Of a DNA stretch of 46,168 nucleotides, positions 24,868 through 33,546 are shown in pieces. The stretch spans positions 1 through 46,168 of the forward strand of contig CAKTQE010000014.1 of assembly GCA_934593275.1 (NCBI GenBank), in the 5' to 3' direction. A program made the translations under genes and the position numbers. Source of the DNA: an uncultured Oscillospiraceae bacterium. Lineage in GTDB: Bacteria; Bacillota; Clostridia; Oscillospirales; Oscillospiraceae. The notes beneath the pieces were generated by a model. The model had not been told where the DNA came from, ran no database searches, and saw only the letters and a program-made list of their open reading frames with translations. The number at the start of each line of letters is the position of its first letter. The first letter of the stretch is position 1.

Positions 24868-26023
24868 CATTACAAACCCACAAACTTGCTGCGGCTGCGG
24901 GGCCTGTGTCAACATCTGCCCCAAGAGCTGCATTTCCATGGAGCGGGACCCCGAGGGCTTTTTCTACCCCAGCGTAGATACCGCCGGATGTGTTTCCTGC
25001 GGTCTGTGTGAAAAGGTCTGCCCTGTAACGCACTCTCCGGCAATTCCGGCAGGAAATCCCCGGGTCTATGCCGCTTTCGGGGAAGCGGAAGACCGGCAGG
25101 ACAGCTCCTCCGGCGGTGTGTTCCCCAGGCTGGCCAGGAAAACCCTGGAGCAGGGCGGACTTGTCTTTGGTGCCGCCATGGCAGAGGGCATGGACTTTGC
25201 GCAGCATGTGGCTATAGACAGCCTTTCTCAGCTTCCGGAGCTTCGTGGCAGCAAATATCTGCAAAGCCGTATGGGCAGCTGCTACCAGCAAGCCCGGGAG
25301 GCCCTCAACGCAGGTCGCCCGGTGTTGTTTACAGGAACACCCTGCCAGATCGAGGGGCTGATGAACTATTTGGGACGGGACTATCAGAATCTCCTGACAG
25401 CGGATGTGGTTTGCCACGGTGTCCCATCGGAGAAACTTTGGAAAAAATATCTGGAATATCAGCAAAAACGTTACGGTTCTCGGGTAAAAGAGGTGCGCTT
25501 CCGGGACAAACGCCAGGGCTGGAAGAGCTTTTCCATGGTGCTGACCTTTGAAAACGGAAAGCAATACGCCAAAAAGCTCTATTTTGATTTGTTCTTACAG
25601 CTGTTCTTGCAGGATTTCTGCCTGAGGCCCTCCTGCTATGCCTGTACCAGCCGGAAAGCCCATCGGTGCAGCGACCTTACCTTGGGGGATTTCTGGGGCT
25701 GTGATGTCGTCTGCCCGGATATGGACGATGATATGGGGCTGTCTCTGGTGCTGATCCACTCCGAAAAGGGCCAACAGGCCTTTGAAGAACTCCCGTTAAA
25801 GACCAGAGAAGTAACGCTGGAACAGGCACTGATCGCAAACAAGGCGTTGATCCGCTCTCCCGGTCAGCCTGAAAACCGTCAGGAGGTTCTGGCTTCCTTG
25901 GATACACTGCCCCTACAGGAGGTAGGCAAACGGTATCTGCGAAAACTCCCCACCAAGGAAGCACTGCGACTGGCTCTGCCTCAAGGACTTGTTCAGGGCT
26001 TAAAAAGGCTTCTGGGCCGCTAA
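24860..26023 (+). CDS. Coenzyme F420 hydrogenase/dehydrogenase beta subunit-like iron-sulfur protein
   Basis: A 387-residue protein. The N-terminus carries two 4Fe-4S motifs, CCGCGACVNICP and CVSCGLCEKVCP. Next are the FrhB N-terminal region (SSGGVFPRLARKTLEQG) and C-terminal region (FTGTPCQIEGLMNYLG, ADVVCHGVPS, LTLGDFWGCD). In polysaccharide loci this family is found beside pyruvyl transferases, where its reaction is not settled. A true F420 role is unlikely without other F420 genes. The start is GTG 24860 with GGGGAGG (24847-24853) upstream, overlapping the flippase stop. Confidence 0.9.
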   Translation: MVNITNPQTCCGCGACVNICPKSCISMERDPEGFFYPSVDTAGCVSCGLCEKVCPVTHSPAIPAGNPRVYAAFGEAEDRQDSSSGGVFPRLARKTLEQGGLVFGAAMAEGMDFAQHVAIDSLSQLPELRGSKYLQSRMGSCYQQAREALNAGRPVLFTGTPCQIEGLMNYLGRDYQNLLTADVVCHGVPSEKLWKKYLEYQQKRYGSRVKEVRFRDKRQGWKSFSMVLTFENGKQYAKKLYFDLFLQLFLQDFCLRPSCYACTSRKAHRCSDLTLGDFWGCDVVCPDMDDDMGLSLVLIHSEKGQQAFEELPLKTREVTLEQALIANKALIRSPGQPENRQEVLASLDTLPLQEVGKRYLRKLPTKEALRLALPQGLVQGLKRLLGR

Positions 26024-26037
26024 AACAAAAACACGTA

Positions 26038-26068
26038 ACCGCCGCTGTCAAGTCACAGCGGCGGTCTT
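26038..26068. terminator. Two-way terminator between the FrhB-like and radical SAM genes
   Basis: ACCGCCGCTGT (26038-26048), 6-base loop, ACAGCGGCGGT (26055-26065). T-rich sequence follows on the minus side (complement of AAAACAAAAAC) and a short CTTT on the plus side. Confidence 0.8.
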
Positions 26069-26071
26069 TAC

Positions 26072-26908
26072 TTACCGAAATCTGGATGCGTAGCCACACC
26101 GGCGGCACAGTGGCTCGGAGGCCATACCCTGGGAAAAACCATCGAAGAGGGCTTTTGCTCTGGGGGTATCCAAAATGGAGGGCAAGTCCTGCTCAAACAG
26201 ATTTCCCAAAGCAATGTCGCCCTCATGATCCAGACAGCAGGGTACCACCGTGCCGTCCCAAAGAACACCCAGCTGATCCCGTAGGCCGTAGCAGAAATAG
26301 GGGGGCGGGTACTCCTGGGCAGATAGGTCCGGCCAGTCGAATTTGTCCCCCGGTTCCAGGAAAATCCGCTCTCCGATGGCGGTACCTCTGCGGCCGGGGA
26401 TCCAGGGTGCCGGAAAAGCCTGGTGTAGGGCGTTTAAAACTTCCTCGTTTCTTTTGTCTGCGCCGCCGCTGTTCCAAAGTCTGTAAACCACGATTTTCTT
26501 TCCCTGGGCTGCTTGACCGAAAGCAAGGCAGTCCTGTAAATAGCTTTCAAAGGGAACGGACAAATCATTTGCTTCAAAAGCATGGAGTGAAATGTTGATT
26601 TTGTGGAGAGCCGGGGCATTCATCAGCACCTCCTGCCAGGTGCGCAGCAAGGTACCGTTGGTGGTCAGAATGACCCGAAAGCCATTTTCCCCGGCCAGTG
26701 CCAGGTACTGTTCCAGCTTTGGATGGCACAGCGGCTCTCCCATCAGGTGGAAATACAAAAAGTCTGTATAGGGGTGTAACCGTTCCAGTGCCAAAAGAAA
26801 ACGGTCTTCTGTTAAAGCACCCTTTTCTCGTTTGGTGCCTGGGCAAAAGGTACAAGAAAGGTTACATTTATTGGAGATTTCTAAATAAACCTTTCGAAAT
26901 CGCTTCAT
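26072..26908 (-). CDS. Radical SAM protein with SPASM-like C-terminus
   Basis: A 278-residue radical SAM enzyme. The cluster motif CNLSCTFC is near residue 15, followed by the HLMGEPLCHPKLEQYL and LTTNGTLL segments that line the SAM site. The C-terminus has extra cysteines (FCYGLRDQLGV, PCCLDHEGD, LCRRCGY) resembling a SPASM auxiliary cluster, preceded by the typical WDGTVVPC. The substrate is unknown; its position beside polysaccharide genes suggests sugar or peptide modification, which is only context. The start ATG 26908 fits AAAGGA 8 bases upstream; an ATG three codons earlier sits too close to that site. Confidence 0.88.
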   Translation of the reverse strand: MKRFRKVYLEISNKCNLSCTFCPGTKREKGALTEDRFLLALERLHPYTDFLYFHLMGEPLCHPKLEQYLALAGENGFRVILTTNGTLLRTWQEVLMNAPALHKINISLHAFEANDLSVPFESYLQDCLAFGQAAQGKKIVVYRLWNSGGADKRNEEVLNALHQAFPAPWIPGRRGTAIGERIFLEPGDKFDWPDLSAQEYPPPYFCYGLRDQLGVLWDGTVVPCCLDHEGDIALGNLFEQDLPSILDTPRAKALFDGFSQGMASEPLCRRCGYASRFR

Positions 26909-26931
26909 AATGCACATCCTTTCACAAATCT

Positions 26932-27188
26932 GGGGCGGCAATTCTGCCGCCCCGCAGACTGTCTAAAAACCCCTTAAGGGCTTTTTAGACAAACTTTTGC
27001 AGTCTGCTGCGTGCATAAATTGTCCGCCTTTGGCGGACAATTTTCACACTTGCAGCCTGATAGGTATTTTCTGCCAGGTACACGCCCCGGCAGAAAATGA
27101 TTGAACTTTATTCGCAGACAAAGGTCTGCGAACTCTGCGAGGCTTTTTCTGCAAGCTGAGGGGCGGCAAAATTGCCGCCCCGTTTTTT
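26932..27188 (+). repeat. Compound hairpin element of at least six inverted repeats
   Basis: Nearly the whole space between the radical SAM gene and asnA is palindromic. In order: GGGGCGGCA/TGCCGCCCC (26932-26953); GCAGACTG/CAGTCTGC (26954-26961 with 27000-27007) enclosing a 30-base near-perfect palindrome (26961-26990); a perfect 12-bp stem (27017-27028 with 27032-27043); CTTGCAG/CTGCAAG (27049-27055 with 27149-27155) enclosing two hairpins (27066-27098 and 27111-27132); and GGGGCGGCAA/TTGCCGCCCC (27160-27181) followed by six T (27183-27188). The first and last hairpins share the same GGGGCGGCA arms. It could be a mobile REP/MITE-like element or a structured RNA on the plus strand. Confidence 0.75.
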
Positions 27189-27199
27189 CAAGGGTGTTT

Positions 27200-28207
27200 T
27201 TACAGCAGAGGGATTCCGGCTTTTTCGCAGACCTCCAAGGTCTCCTTGTCCCAAATGCTGGACTGAACTTCACCGATGTGGGCGCAGCCCATAAGCAGCA
27301 TGGAAAGTCTGGACTGGCCGATGCCGCCGCCAATGGTCAAAGGCAACTCGTCATTTAAGAGCATTTGGTGGAATGGAAGGCCTCTGCGGTCATCGCAGTT
27401 TGCCAAGCGCAGCTGCCGGTCAAGGGATGCCGCATCCACGCGGATACCCATGGAGGAAATCTCCAAAGCACGGTTCAACACTTCATCCCAGAAGAAAATA
27501 TCGCAGTTCAGCTCCCAATCATCATAGTCCGGCGCACGGCCATCATGGGGCTTTCCGGAATGCAAGGCCCCACCGATCTGCATAATGCAGGCGGTTGGAT
27601 GCTCTTTGACGTAGGCATTCTCCCGCTGTGAGGAGGTCAAATCCGGATACAAGTCTTCCAATTCCTGGGTGGTAATAAAGCTTACATCCCGGCTCAAGGA
27701 AATCCGCAGCTGCGGATAACGGACATGAAGCCGGTCATTGGTGTCACAAATAGAGCGCACAATGGCCTCAACAATAAGCTTTAAGTAGTCCAGATTTCGG
27801 TTTTCCCGGGTAATGACCTTTTCCCAGTCCCATTGGTCTACATAAATGGAGTGGATATTGTCCAGTTCCTCATCCCGACGAATGGCGTTCATATCCGTGT
27901 AGAGTCCGTTGCCCACGGTGAAATGATACCGTTTGAGGGCAAGCCGTTTCCACTTGGCCAGGGAATGGACCACCTGGGCATCTTTCTGAACGGCGGGAAT
28001 GTCAAAGCTGACAGGCCGCTCGAAACCGTTCAGGTTGTCATTCAGGCCGGAATCCTCTGTAACAAACAGAGGTGCGGAGACCCGTTTGAGGTTTAAGGCA
28101 CTGGAAAACTCTTGCTGAAAGGTTTGCTTGATGTAGGCAATGGCCCGCTGGGTGTCGTAGGCATCCAGGGCGGGGGAGTAGTGTTCCGGAATCGTGATGG
28201 TGCGCAT
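27200..28207 (-). CDS. asnA: Aspartate--ammonia ligase
   Basis: A 335-residue AsnA, which makes asparagine from aspartate, ammonia and ATP (AMP-forming). Class II synthetase-like features include the start IPEHYSPALDAYDTQRAIAYIKQ, APLFVTEDSGLNDNLNG, SIYVDQWDWEKVI, and the C-terminal GGIGQSRLSMLLM ATP motif. The ATG at 28207 fits the family start, although the ribosome binding site is weak (AAAGCGGCGAA). It is encoded downstream of the glycosyltransferase gene on the same strand, 54 bases apart, with a small TTTCCCT/AGGGAAA hairpin (28233-28253) between. Confidence 0.97.
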   Translation of the reverse strand: MRTITIPEHYSPALDAYDTQRAIAYIKQTFQQEFSSALNLKRVSAPLFVTEDSGLNDNLNGFERPVSFDIPAVQKDAQVVHSLAKWKRLALKRYHFTVGNGLYTDMNAIRRDEELDNIHSIYVDQWDWEKVITRENRNLDYLKLIVEAIVRSICDTNDRLHVRYPQLRISLSRDVSFITTQELEDLYPDLTSSQRENAYVKEHPTACIMQIGGALHSGKPHDGRAPDYDDWELNCDIFFWDEVLNRALEISSMGIRVDAASLDRQLRLANCDDRRGLPFHQMLLNDELPLTIGGGIGQSRLSMLLMGCAHIGEVQSSIWDKETLEVCEKAGIPLL

Positions 28208-28261
28208 AGTATTCGCCGCTTTCTTTCTGATTTTTCCCTTGTTTTCAGGGAAAGGTATTTT

Positions 28262-29581
28262 TTAGAACATATCTTTCAAATGCTCTTTGGATTCTTCTAC
28301 CGCATCGGATAGCCGTTTTTGCAGGGCTTCCCGGCGTTCTTCCAGCCGTGCCAGCCCCTCCATCAGCTCGCCGTTGACTTTGAACATGGGTTCAAGAGCC
28401 TTCCGATGGCGGACATATTTACCGCTTTTGTATTGCTCTATGACGATTTGATACCGCTCCCGGGCAGTGGACACTGCCTCTTCCCAGCTGATATAAAGCT
28501 CCTGCTGGGCCTTTTGGCCGATGGAGGACATGGAAGCTTTCTGGAGGCCCTTTAAACAGGCAGCCATACTCTGGGCATTCTCTTCAATCAAAAGTCCGTT
28601 GCGGCCATCTGTGATGCCCTCAGCCGCACAGCCGCCTTTGATCAATACAGCCCCCAAGCCGCAAGCAGCTGCCTCCCGTACTACCAGACCGTTGGTATCA
28701 AAAGTAGAGGGGAACAAAAACAGATCTGCACGGCAGTACCAGGCCCGCAGCTTTTCCCGGTCCGACTGGGGTCCGGCGAAAAAGCACTTGTCCGTAAGCC
28801 CCAATTCCTGGGCGTAGGCTTTTACAGCGTCATAATCCCCGCCGCCGCCTACAAACACCATGCGAAAATCTTTTCCGCTGGCATTGAGCATGGCCAGGGC
28901 ATCCAGGGTAATACGCAAGCCCTTATACCACATAATGCGGCCTACAAAGAGATACAGAGGAACGTCCTCTGGCAGGTCAAACCCGGCAGTCACTTCTGCA
29001 ATCAGTTCCTGGCGGACTCTGCCCCGGGGTAAATCCACGCCGTTGCGCATGATCACACTCTCGCCCTCGTAGCCCAATGCCCGCAGATTTTCCGCAGCCC
29101 CCTGACTGACGGCCCAGACCTCATCACAGGCGTTGATGTTTTCCAGAAGTGCCCGTTTGCTGCCCTCCTGCAAGGCTTTGCTTCGAATCAGGTTGGCAAT
29201 ATCCACATCAAATTTGGTATGGTAGGTCATTACAAGGGGAACATCCAGCACCTGCCGTAGTTCTCTGCCCAGCATATTGGAAACAATGGGGCAGTGGCTG
29301 TGCAGAAGCCCCACCTGTTTGCCATCCAATCGGCGCAGCAAGTCCGGGGCGAAAGGGATACCTGCCATATATCCGGCAGTGCGATTCCGCAAATCCAGAG
29401 CTGGGTACCGAAAGACCGGGTAGGGGAAAGAGGAATCATCCGCACCGGGATACTCCGGCGTGATGACCACCGGATTTTCACCGGCACCAGATAGATTTTT
29501 TGCGTAATTCACCACCGCATTGGCAACGCCGTCGATTACCGGGGGAAAGGAATCGTTCAGCAGACAAATGGTTTCTTTCAT
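28262..29581 (-). CDS. Family 4 glycosyltransferase
   Basis: A 439-residue GT-B glycosyltransferase. The N-terminal NDSFPPVIDGVANAVVNYAKNL is the acceptor-side glycine loop region, and the GT4 donor motif is seen as FLFPSTFDTNGLVVREAAACG with the E-x7-E glutamates. VGRIMWYKGLRITLDAL is the usual linker. The general form is that of diacylglycerol glucosyl- or mannosyltransferases acting at the membrane, and the charged C-terminal tail (about 395-439) is heptad-like. The start ATG 29581 has GGGGTG 6 bases upstream; a GTG two codons earlier is the alternative. Confidence 0.9.
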   Translation of the reverse strand: MKETICLLNDSFPPVIDGVANAVVNYAKNLSGAGENPVVITPEYPGADDSSFPYPVFRYPALDLRNRTAGYMAGIPFAPDLLRRLDGKQVGLLHSHCPIVSNMLGRELRQVLDVPLVMTYHTKFDVDIANLIRSKALQEGSKRALLENINACDEVWAVSQGAAENLRALGYEGESVIMRNGVDLPRGRVRQELIAEVTAGFDLPEDVPLYLFVGRIMWYKGLRITLDALAMLNASGKDFRMVFVGGGGDYDAVKAYAQELGLTDKCFFAGPQSDREKLRAWYCRADLFLFPSTFDTNGLVVREAAACGLGAVLIKGGCAAEGITDGRNGLLIEENAQSMAACLKGLQKASMSSIGQKAQQELYISWEEAVSTARERYQIVIEQYKSGKYVRHRKALEPMFKVNGELMEGLARLEERREALQKRLSDAVEESKEHLKDMF

Positions 29582-29597
29582 AGTCACACCCCTTGCG

Positions 29598-29640
29598 TGA
29601 GATTTATCTCAAGAATACCAAAAACCGAAAACAATGTCAA
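29598..29640 (-). promoter_or_regulatory. Promoter with an operator-like palindrome, glycosyltransferase gene
   Basis: On the minus strand TTGACA (29640-29635), 17-base spacer, TATTCT (29617-29612). Directly after the -10 is TGAGAT-TT-ATCTCA (29598-29611), a two-fold symmetric site where a repressor could bind. The promoter overlaps the last codons of aroQ. Confidence 0.65.
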
Positions 29641-30077
29641 TGGATTTGTCCGTACTTCTCCCAGAGGTATCGCATGGCCATTGCATAGCCCTCTAACCCA
29701 TGGCCTTTGATGGTCTTTTCGCAGTACATACCGGCGTAGGAGATTTGCCGGAAAGCTTCCCGGCTGTCCACATCGGAGATATGGACCTCTACCGCCGGGA
29801 TGGAAACCGCTTTCAAGGCATCCAGAATGGCCACGCTGGTATGGGTATAGGCAGCGGGATTGATGACAATGCCGTCTGTGCAGCCGAAAGCCTGCTGAAT
29901 CTTATCCACCAGACAGCCCTCATGGTTGGATTGGTATTGCTCTACCTCCACGCCCAATTCCTTGCCGGTATCTTCCAGCAATTGCAGCAAATCAGAAAAG
30001 GTTTGCTTTCCGTAAATTCCAGGCTCCCGAATACCCAGCATATTGATATTGGGTCCATTTAAAACAAGCAGTTTCAT
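29637..30077 (-). CDS. aroQ: 3-dehydroquinate dehydratase, type II
   Basis: A 146-residue type II dehydroquinase (step 3 of the shikimate pathway). It has the N-terminal LVLNGPNINMLGIREPGIYG with the catalytic Tyr, NPAAYTHTSVAILDAL, and EVHISDVDSREAFR with the active-site His. Last gene of the aromatic operon; its ATG overlaps the aroE-aroK stop (ATGA). A ribosome binding site GGGAGG lies upstream. Confidence 0.97.
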   Translation of the reverse strand: MKLLVLNGPNINMLGIREPGIYGKQTFSDLLQLLEDTGKELGVEVEQYQSNHEGCLVDKIQQAFGCTDGIVINPAAYTHTSVAILDALKAVSIPAVEVHISDVDSREAFRQISYAGMYCEKTIKGHGLEGYAMAMRYLWEKYGQIH

Positions 30078-31309
30078 TGAATTCCTCCCATTCCCAGCTT
30101 TTCCAGAATCTCCGCTACCGTTTCCTGGGGAGAGCCGCAGTTTTCTACGGTAAAATCCTTAAAGGCTCCATATAACGGCGCACGTTTTTGATACAGTTCC
30201 TCCAGGTGTCCGGCAACGGACAGGGGCCTGCCTTCTGTGGGCAGAAGAGCAGTTGAACGTTGCAGCCAAATGATCCTGCCGTTTTGGTGCAGCGCACTGT
30301 AGTTTTCAGGTCTTGTGACACATCCGCCCCCGGTGGCAAGAACCAGACCGGAACGCTTTCCCAGGTCTTGCAGCACCTCTGTTTCCATCGCTCTGAACAC
30401 GGCTTCGCCCTCCAAAGGGATGATCTGGGTGATGGGCCGTCCTGCCCGCTGCTCCAAAACCGCATCCGCGTCAACAAATTCCCGCCCCAGGTGCTGGGCT
30501 AGCAATTTACCGATGGTGGTTTTCCCGGAGCCTGGCATACCGATGAGGATGATATTTTCCATTTCCCGTCCCAGGTCCTCATAAATGCTCTGGATGCAGC
30601 GGTCATCAATAGGCGTTCCTGTAAACCATTCCGCACTTTCCTTTGCCTGGGCCACCAGCATCAGCAGTCCGTTGACGGCGGGCAGGCCCCGTTTTTCCGC
30701 TTCCAGAAGAAGTTTGGTTCTGGCGGGATTATAAATCACATCCAGTACTCCTTCCAGCTTTGGAAATTGACTCAAATCTTCAATGGCCGCTTCACCCACA
30801 TGAGGATACATCCCCAAGGGTGTTGTATTGACGATCAAGGCGGCATCCCGGTGTTTTTCCAGATTCCGGTAGTTGTCCGGGCCGGAGCGGGACAGGACTA
30901 CTACATTGGCTCCTATCTCCCGCAGAACCGCCTGGGCCGTGTTGGAAGCACCGCCGCTGCCGCAGACCAAAGCTTTTTTTCCAGAGACAGAGATACCGCT
31001 TGCTTTTAACATCGTTTGAAAGCCGAAAAAATCCGTATTGTGACCTATAAGCGTTCCGTCCGGCTGCCGAACAATGGTATTGACGGCACCAAGCTTCCGG
31101 GCAGTGGGGGAAAGGGCATCCAAAAAGGGAATGACCTCTTTTTTATAGGGGATGGTGACATTGAGTCCTTGAAAGTCTCCAAACCGAAGAAACTGTTCCA
31201 GCTCCTGAGGCTCCTTTTCAAACAGACAATAGCTATAGGAGGCCAGTTTCTTGTGGATTTGAGGGGAGTAGCTATGCCCCAGGGTTTTACCAAGCAAACC
31301 GCATTTCAT
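30074..31309 (-). CDS. aroE-aroK: Shikimate dehydrogenase-shikimate kinase fusion
   Basis: A 411-residue bifunctional protein for two successive steps. Residues 1-249 are shikimate 5-dehydrogenase: GKTLGHSYSPQIHKKL, NVTIPYKK with the catalytic Lys, NTDFFGF, the nucleotide loop CGSGGASNTAQAV and NTTPLGMYP. Residues 250-411 are shikimate kinase: it starts with its own Met, then P-loop GMPGSGKTT (257-265), DADAVLE, and ATGGGCVTR. In most bacteria these are separate genes. The reading frame is continuous across the junction without a stop. It abuts pheA and overlaps aroQ by 4 bases. Confidence 0.95.
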   Translation of the reverse strand: MKCGLLGKTLGHSYSPQIHKKLASYSYCLFEKEPQELEQFLRFGDFQGLNVTIPYKKEVIPFLDALSPTARKLGAVNTIVRQPDGTLIGHNTDFFGFQTMLKASGISVSGKKALVCGSGGASNTAQAVLREIGANVVVLSRSGPDNYRNLEKHRDAALIVNTTPLGMYPHVGEAAIEDLSQFPKLEGVLDVIYNPARTKLLLEAEKRGLPAVNGLLMLVAQAKESAEWFTGTPIDDRCIQSIYEDLGREMENIILIGMPGSGKTTIGKLLAQHLGREFVDADAVLEQRAGRPITQIIPLEGEAVFRAMETEVLQDLGKRSGLVLATGGGCVTRPENYSALHQNGRIIWLQRSTALLPTEGRPLSVAGHLEELYQKRAPLYGAFKDFTVENCGSPQETVAEILEKLGMGGIQ

Positions 31310-32452
31310 TCAGACCACCTCCGAAAAGCTTCCCAGGTACTTAAATTCCTCGCAGAAATCCTTCAATTCTCCCATCAGTTCCCGGAACTCCTGGGAATAG
31401 ATGGAGGTTTCCAAATCAAAATAGAACATAAACTCAAAGTCCCGTTCCGGTATTGGCCGGGATTCCAGCTTCGTAACATTGATTCCCAGGGCGTAGATTC
31501 GGGCAAGAACTTTATAGAGCGCACCGGGCTTGTGATTTAAGACCATCATAATGCTGGTCTTGTCCGCTCCGGGAAAAATTTCCAGATTCTTGCTGATACA
31601 GATGAACCGTGTGCGGTTGTTTCCTTTATCCTGGATAGAAGAAGCCAGGCTTTCCAGACCATACAATTCCATGCAGGCACGGCTGCTGATGGCCGCCACA
31701 TCCCGCCGCCCGGAGGATGCCACCATTTCTGATGCCACCGCCGTATTGGCCACCGCCACTACATTGACATTTTTCAGGTTGCGCAGAAAGCCGCTGCACT
31801 GATTGATGGCTTGTTCATGGGAATAAATCACCCGAATATCTTCCATCTTTGCCCCAGGTGCAGCCAGCAGATTGTGGTCAATTTTCAGCCGGAAGCTTCT
31901 GACAATGTAAAAATCATGCTGCAGCATCAGATCATACACCTTGGTTACAGACCCGGCGGTGGAGTTTTCAATAGGAAGTACACCGTATTTGCAAAGGCCA
32001 TCATCAATCGCCTGAAAAACCTCGTCAAAGGTTCTGAAATACCGAATCATGGGGCTTTTGAATACCTTTTCGCAGGCCAGCTGGGAATAGGCTCCCTCGA
32101 CCCCCTGGCAGGCCACCATGGCCTCCTGGGGGAACAGCACCGGCGTTTCCCGGATGGCCTGGGATATTTTTTCATACAACTCCGGGTCTCCGCCGTTGCG
32201 CTTTTTCTGGTAACTGCGGCTTAGCTCAAAGAGCATGGAATACAGCGTCCGTGTGTAGGCGGCCATTTCCGGCCCTGCTTTTTGGGAAACGTCCTGAAGC
32301 TTCTCCCGCTCCCGGGCCGGTACAAAAATAGGAAGCCCGTTTTCTTTTTTATAGTCTGCCACCTGGGCCGCAATGTCCATTCTTTTGCAGAATAGCCTGA
32401 CGAGTTCATCATCGATTTCATCAATTTGTGCCCTTAGTTCTTTTAAATCCAT
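31310..32452 (-). CDS. pheA: Bifunctional chorismate mutase/prephenate dehydratase (P-protein)
   Basis: A 380-residue P-protein of the phenylalanine branch. Residues about 1-85 are an AroQ-type chorismate mutase (LKELRAQIDEIDDELVRLF, then VADYKKENGLPIFVPARE). The prephenate dehydratase domain (about 110-290) has GVEGAYSQLACEKVF, LPIENSTAGSV and NRTRFICI. A C-terminal ACT domain (about 295-375), with LNHKPGALYKVLARIYALGINVTKLESRPI (key ESRP motif), indicates feedback control by phenylalanine. The ATG is preceded by GAGGAG. Confidence 0.96.
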   Translation of the reverse strand: MDLKELRAQIDEIDDELVRLFCKRMDIAAQVADYKKENGLPIFVPAREREKLQDVSQKAGPEMAAYTRTLYSMLFELSRSYQKKRNGGDPELYEKISQAIRETPVLFPQEAMVACQGVEGAYSQLACEKVFKSPMIRYFRTFDEVFQAIDDGLCKYGVLPIENSTAGSVTKVYDLMLQHDFYIVRSFRLKIDHNLLAAPGAKMEDIRVIYSHEQAINQCSGFLRNLKNVNVVAVANTAVASEMVASSGRRDVAAISSRACMELYGLESLASSIQDKGNNRTRFICISKNLEIFPGADKTSIMMVLNHKPGALYKVLARIYALGINVTKLESRPIPERDFEFMFYFDLETSIYSQEFRELMGELKDFCEEFKYLGSFSEVV

Positions 32453-32463
32453 ACTTTTTCTCC

Positions 32464-33546
32464 TCAGGGGCGAAAGTTTCCCTCACCCAGTAATACATCC
32501 ATCAAAACAATGGCCGCCGCCGCTTCCACCACAGGTACGGCCCGGGGTACAATGCAAGGGTCGTGGCGGCCCTTGACGGTAAGTTCCTGATTCTCCATAT
32601 TAGAGAAACTGACGCTTTTTTGGGGCAGGGAAATGGAGGGGGTGGGTTTTAGAGCAATGCGGAAAATCAGGGGCATTCCATCGGTGATACCGCCCAGAAT
32701 ACCGCCGCAGTTGTTTGTTTCCGTCAGAACTTTTCCGTTTACGACCCGGAAAGGGTCGTTATTCTCGCTGCCAAGCATTTTCGCAACGCCAAAGCCTGCT
32801 CCAAATTCCACACCTTTTACCGCGGGGATCCCATAAAGCATTTGGGCCAGCCGCCCTTCCATACCGCCAAACATGGGTTCTCCCAGTCCCGCCGGAAGCC
32901 CGGTAACGGCACACTCCACGATTCCGCCCACACTGTTTCCCGCGGCTTTGACATTTTGAATCCGTTCCTGCATGTCATCGCCTTTTTGGGCATCCAAAGT
33001 TGGAAAATTCCGGTTTACCCCATCCAGCTGTGGTGCTATGGGATCAAAAGGCGTATCCCATATGCCGCCGATGGCAGCAATGTGGGCGGCGATACGGATG
33101 GACTTCTGTTCCAGCCATTGCTTGCAAAGGCCTCCTGCAATGCACAGGGGGGCCGTCAGCCGCCCGGAAAAGTGGCCTCCTCCGGCACTGTCCTGGAAGC
33201 CGCCGTATTTGATTTGGGCGGTGTAATCCCCATGTCCCGGCCGGGGACAATCCTTTAGGTCTTCATAGTCCCCGGAGCGGGTATTGGTATTCCGGATTTG
33301 GGCGGCAATGGGCGCACCGCAAGTAATACCATTCACCAGCCCTCCTAAAAATTCCGGAATATCCTTTTCATTCCTGGGAGTAGAATAGGCATTTTGCCCC
33401 GGGGCGCGGCGGCGGAGAAAATCAGCCAGGGCATCCATATCCACGGGCAAGCCCCCAGGAATGCCGTCCAGCACCATCCCAATGGCCGGGCCGTGGGATT
33501 GGCCAAAAATCGATAGTTTTAAATGTTCACCGTAAGTGCTGCTCAT
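32464..33546 (-). CDS. aroC: Chorismate synthase
   Basis: A 360-residue FMN-dependent chorismate synthase, the last step of the shared pathway. Family motifs include FGQSHGPAIGMVLDGIPGG near the N-terminus, RPGHGDYTAQIKYG, SAGGGHFSGR and the C-terminal GRHDPCIVPRAVPVVEAAAAIVL (the key RHDPC is visible). The start ATG 33546 with GGGAGG upstream gives the standard N-terminus; the frame runs further up but overlaps aroA. It overlaps the 3' end of aroA by 20 bases. Confidence 0.97.
   Translation of the reverse strand: MSSTYGEHLKLSIFGQSHGPAIGMVLDGIPGGLPVDMDALADFLRRRAPGQNAYSTPRNEKDIPEFLGGLVNGITCGAPIAAQIRNTNTRSGDYEDLKDCPRPGHGDYTAQIKYGGFQDSAGGGHFSGRLTAPLCIAGGLCKQWLEQKSIRIAAHIAAIGGIWDTPFDPIAPQLDGVNRNFPTLDAQKGDDMQERIQNVKAAGNSVGGIVECAVTGLPAGLGEPMFGGMEGRLAQMLYGIPAVKGVEFGAGFGVAKMLGSENNDPFRVVNGKVLTETNNCGGILGGITDGMPLIFRIALKPTPSISLPQKSVSFSNMENQELTVKGRHDPCIVPRAVPVVEAAAAIVLMDVLLGEGNFRP

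Noticed and set aside
26932..27188. CRISPR array
   Set aside because: The stems differ in sequence and there are no regularly spaced repeats with unique spacers.
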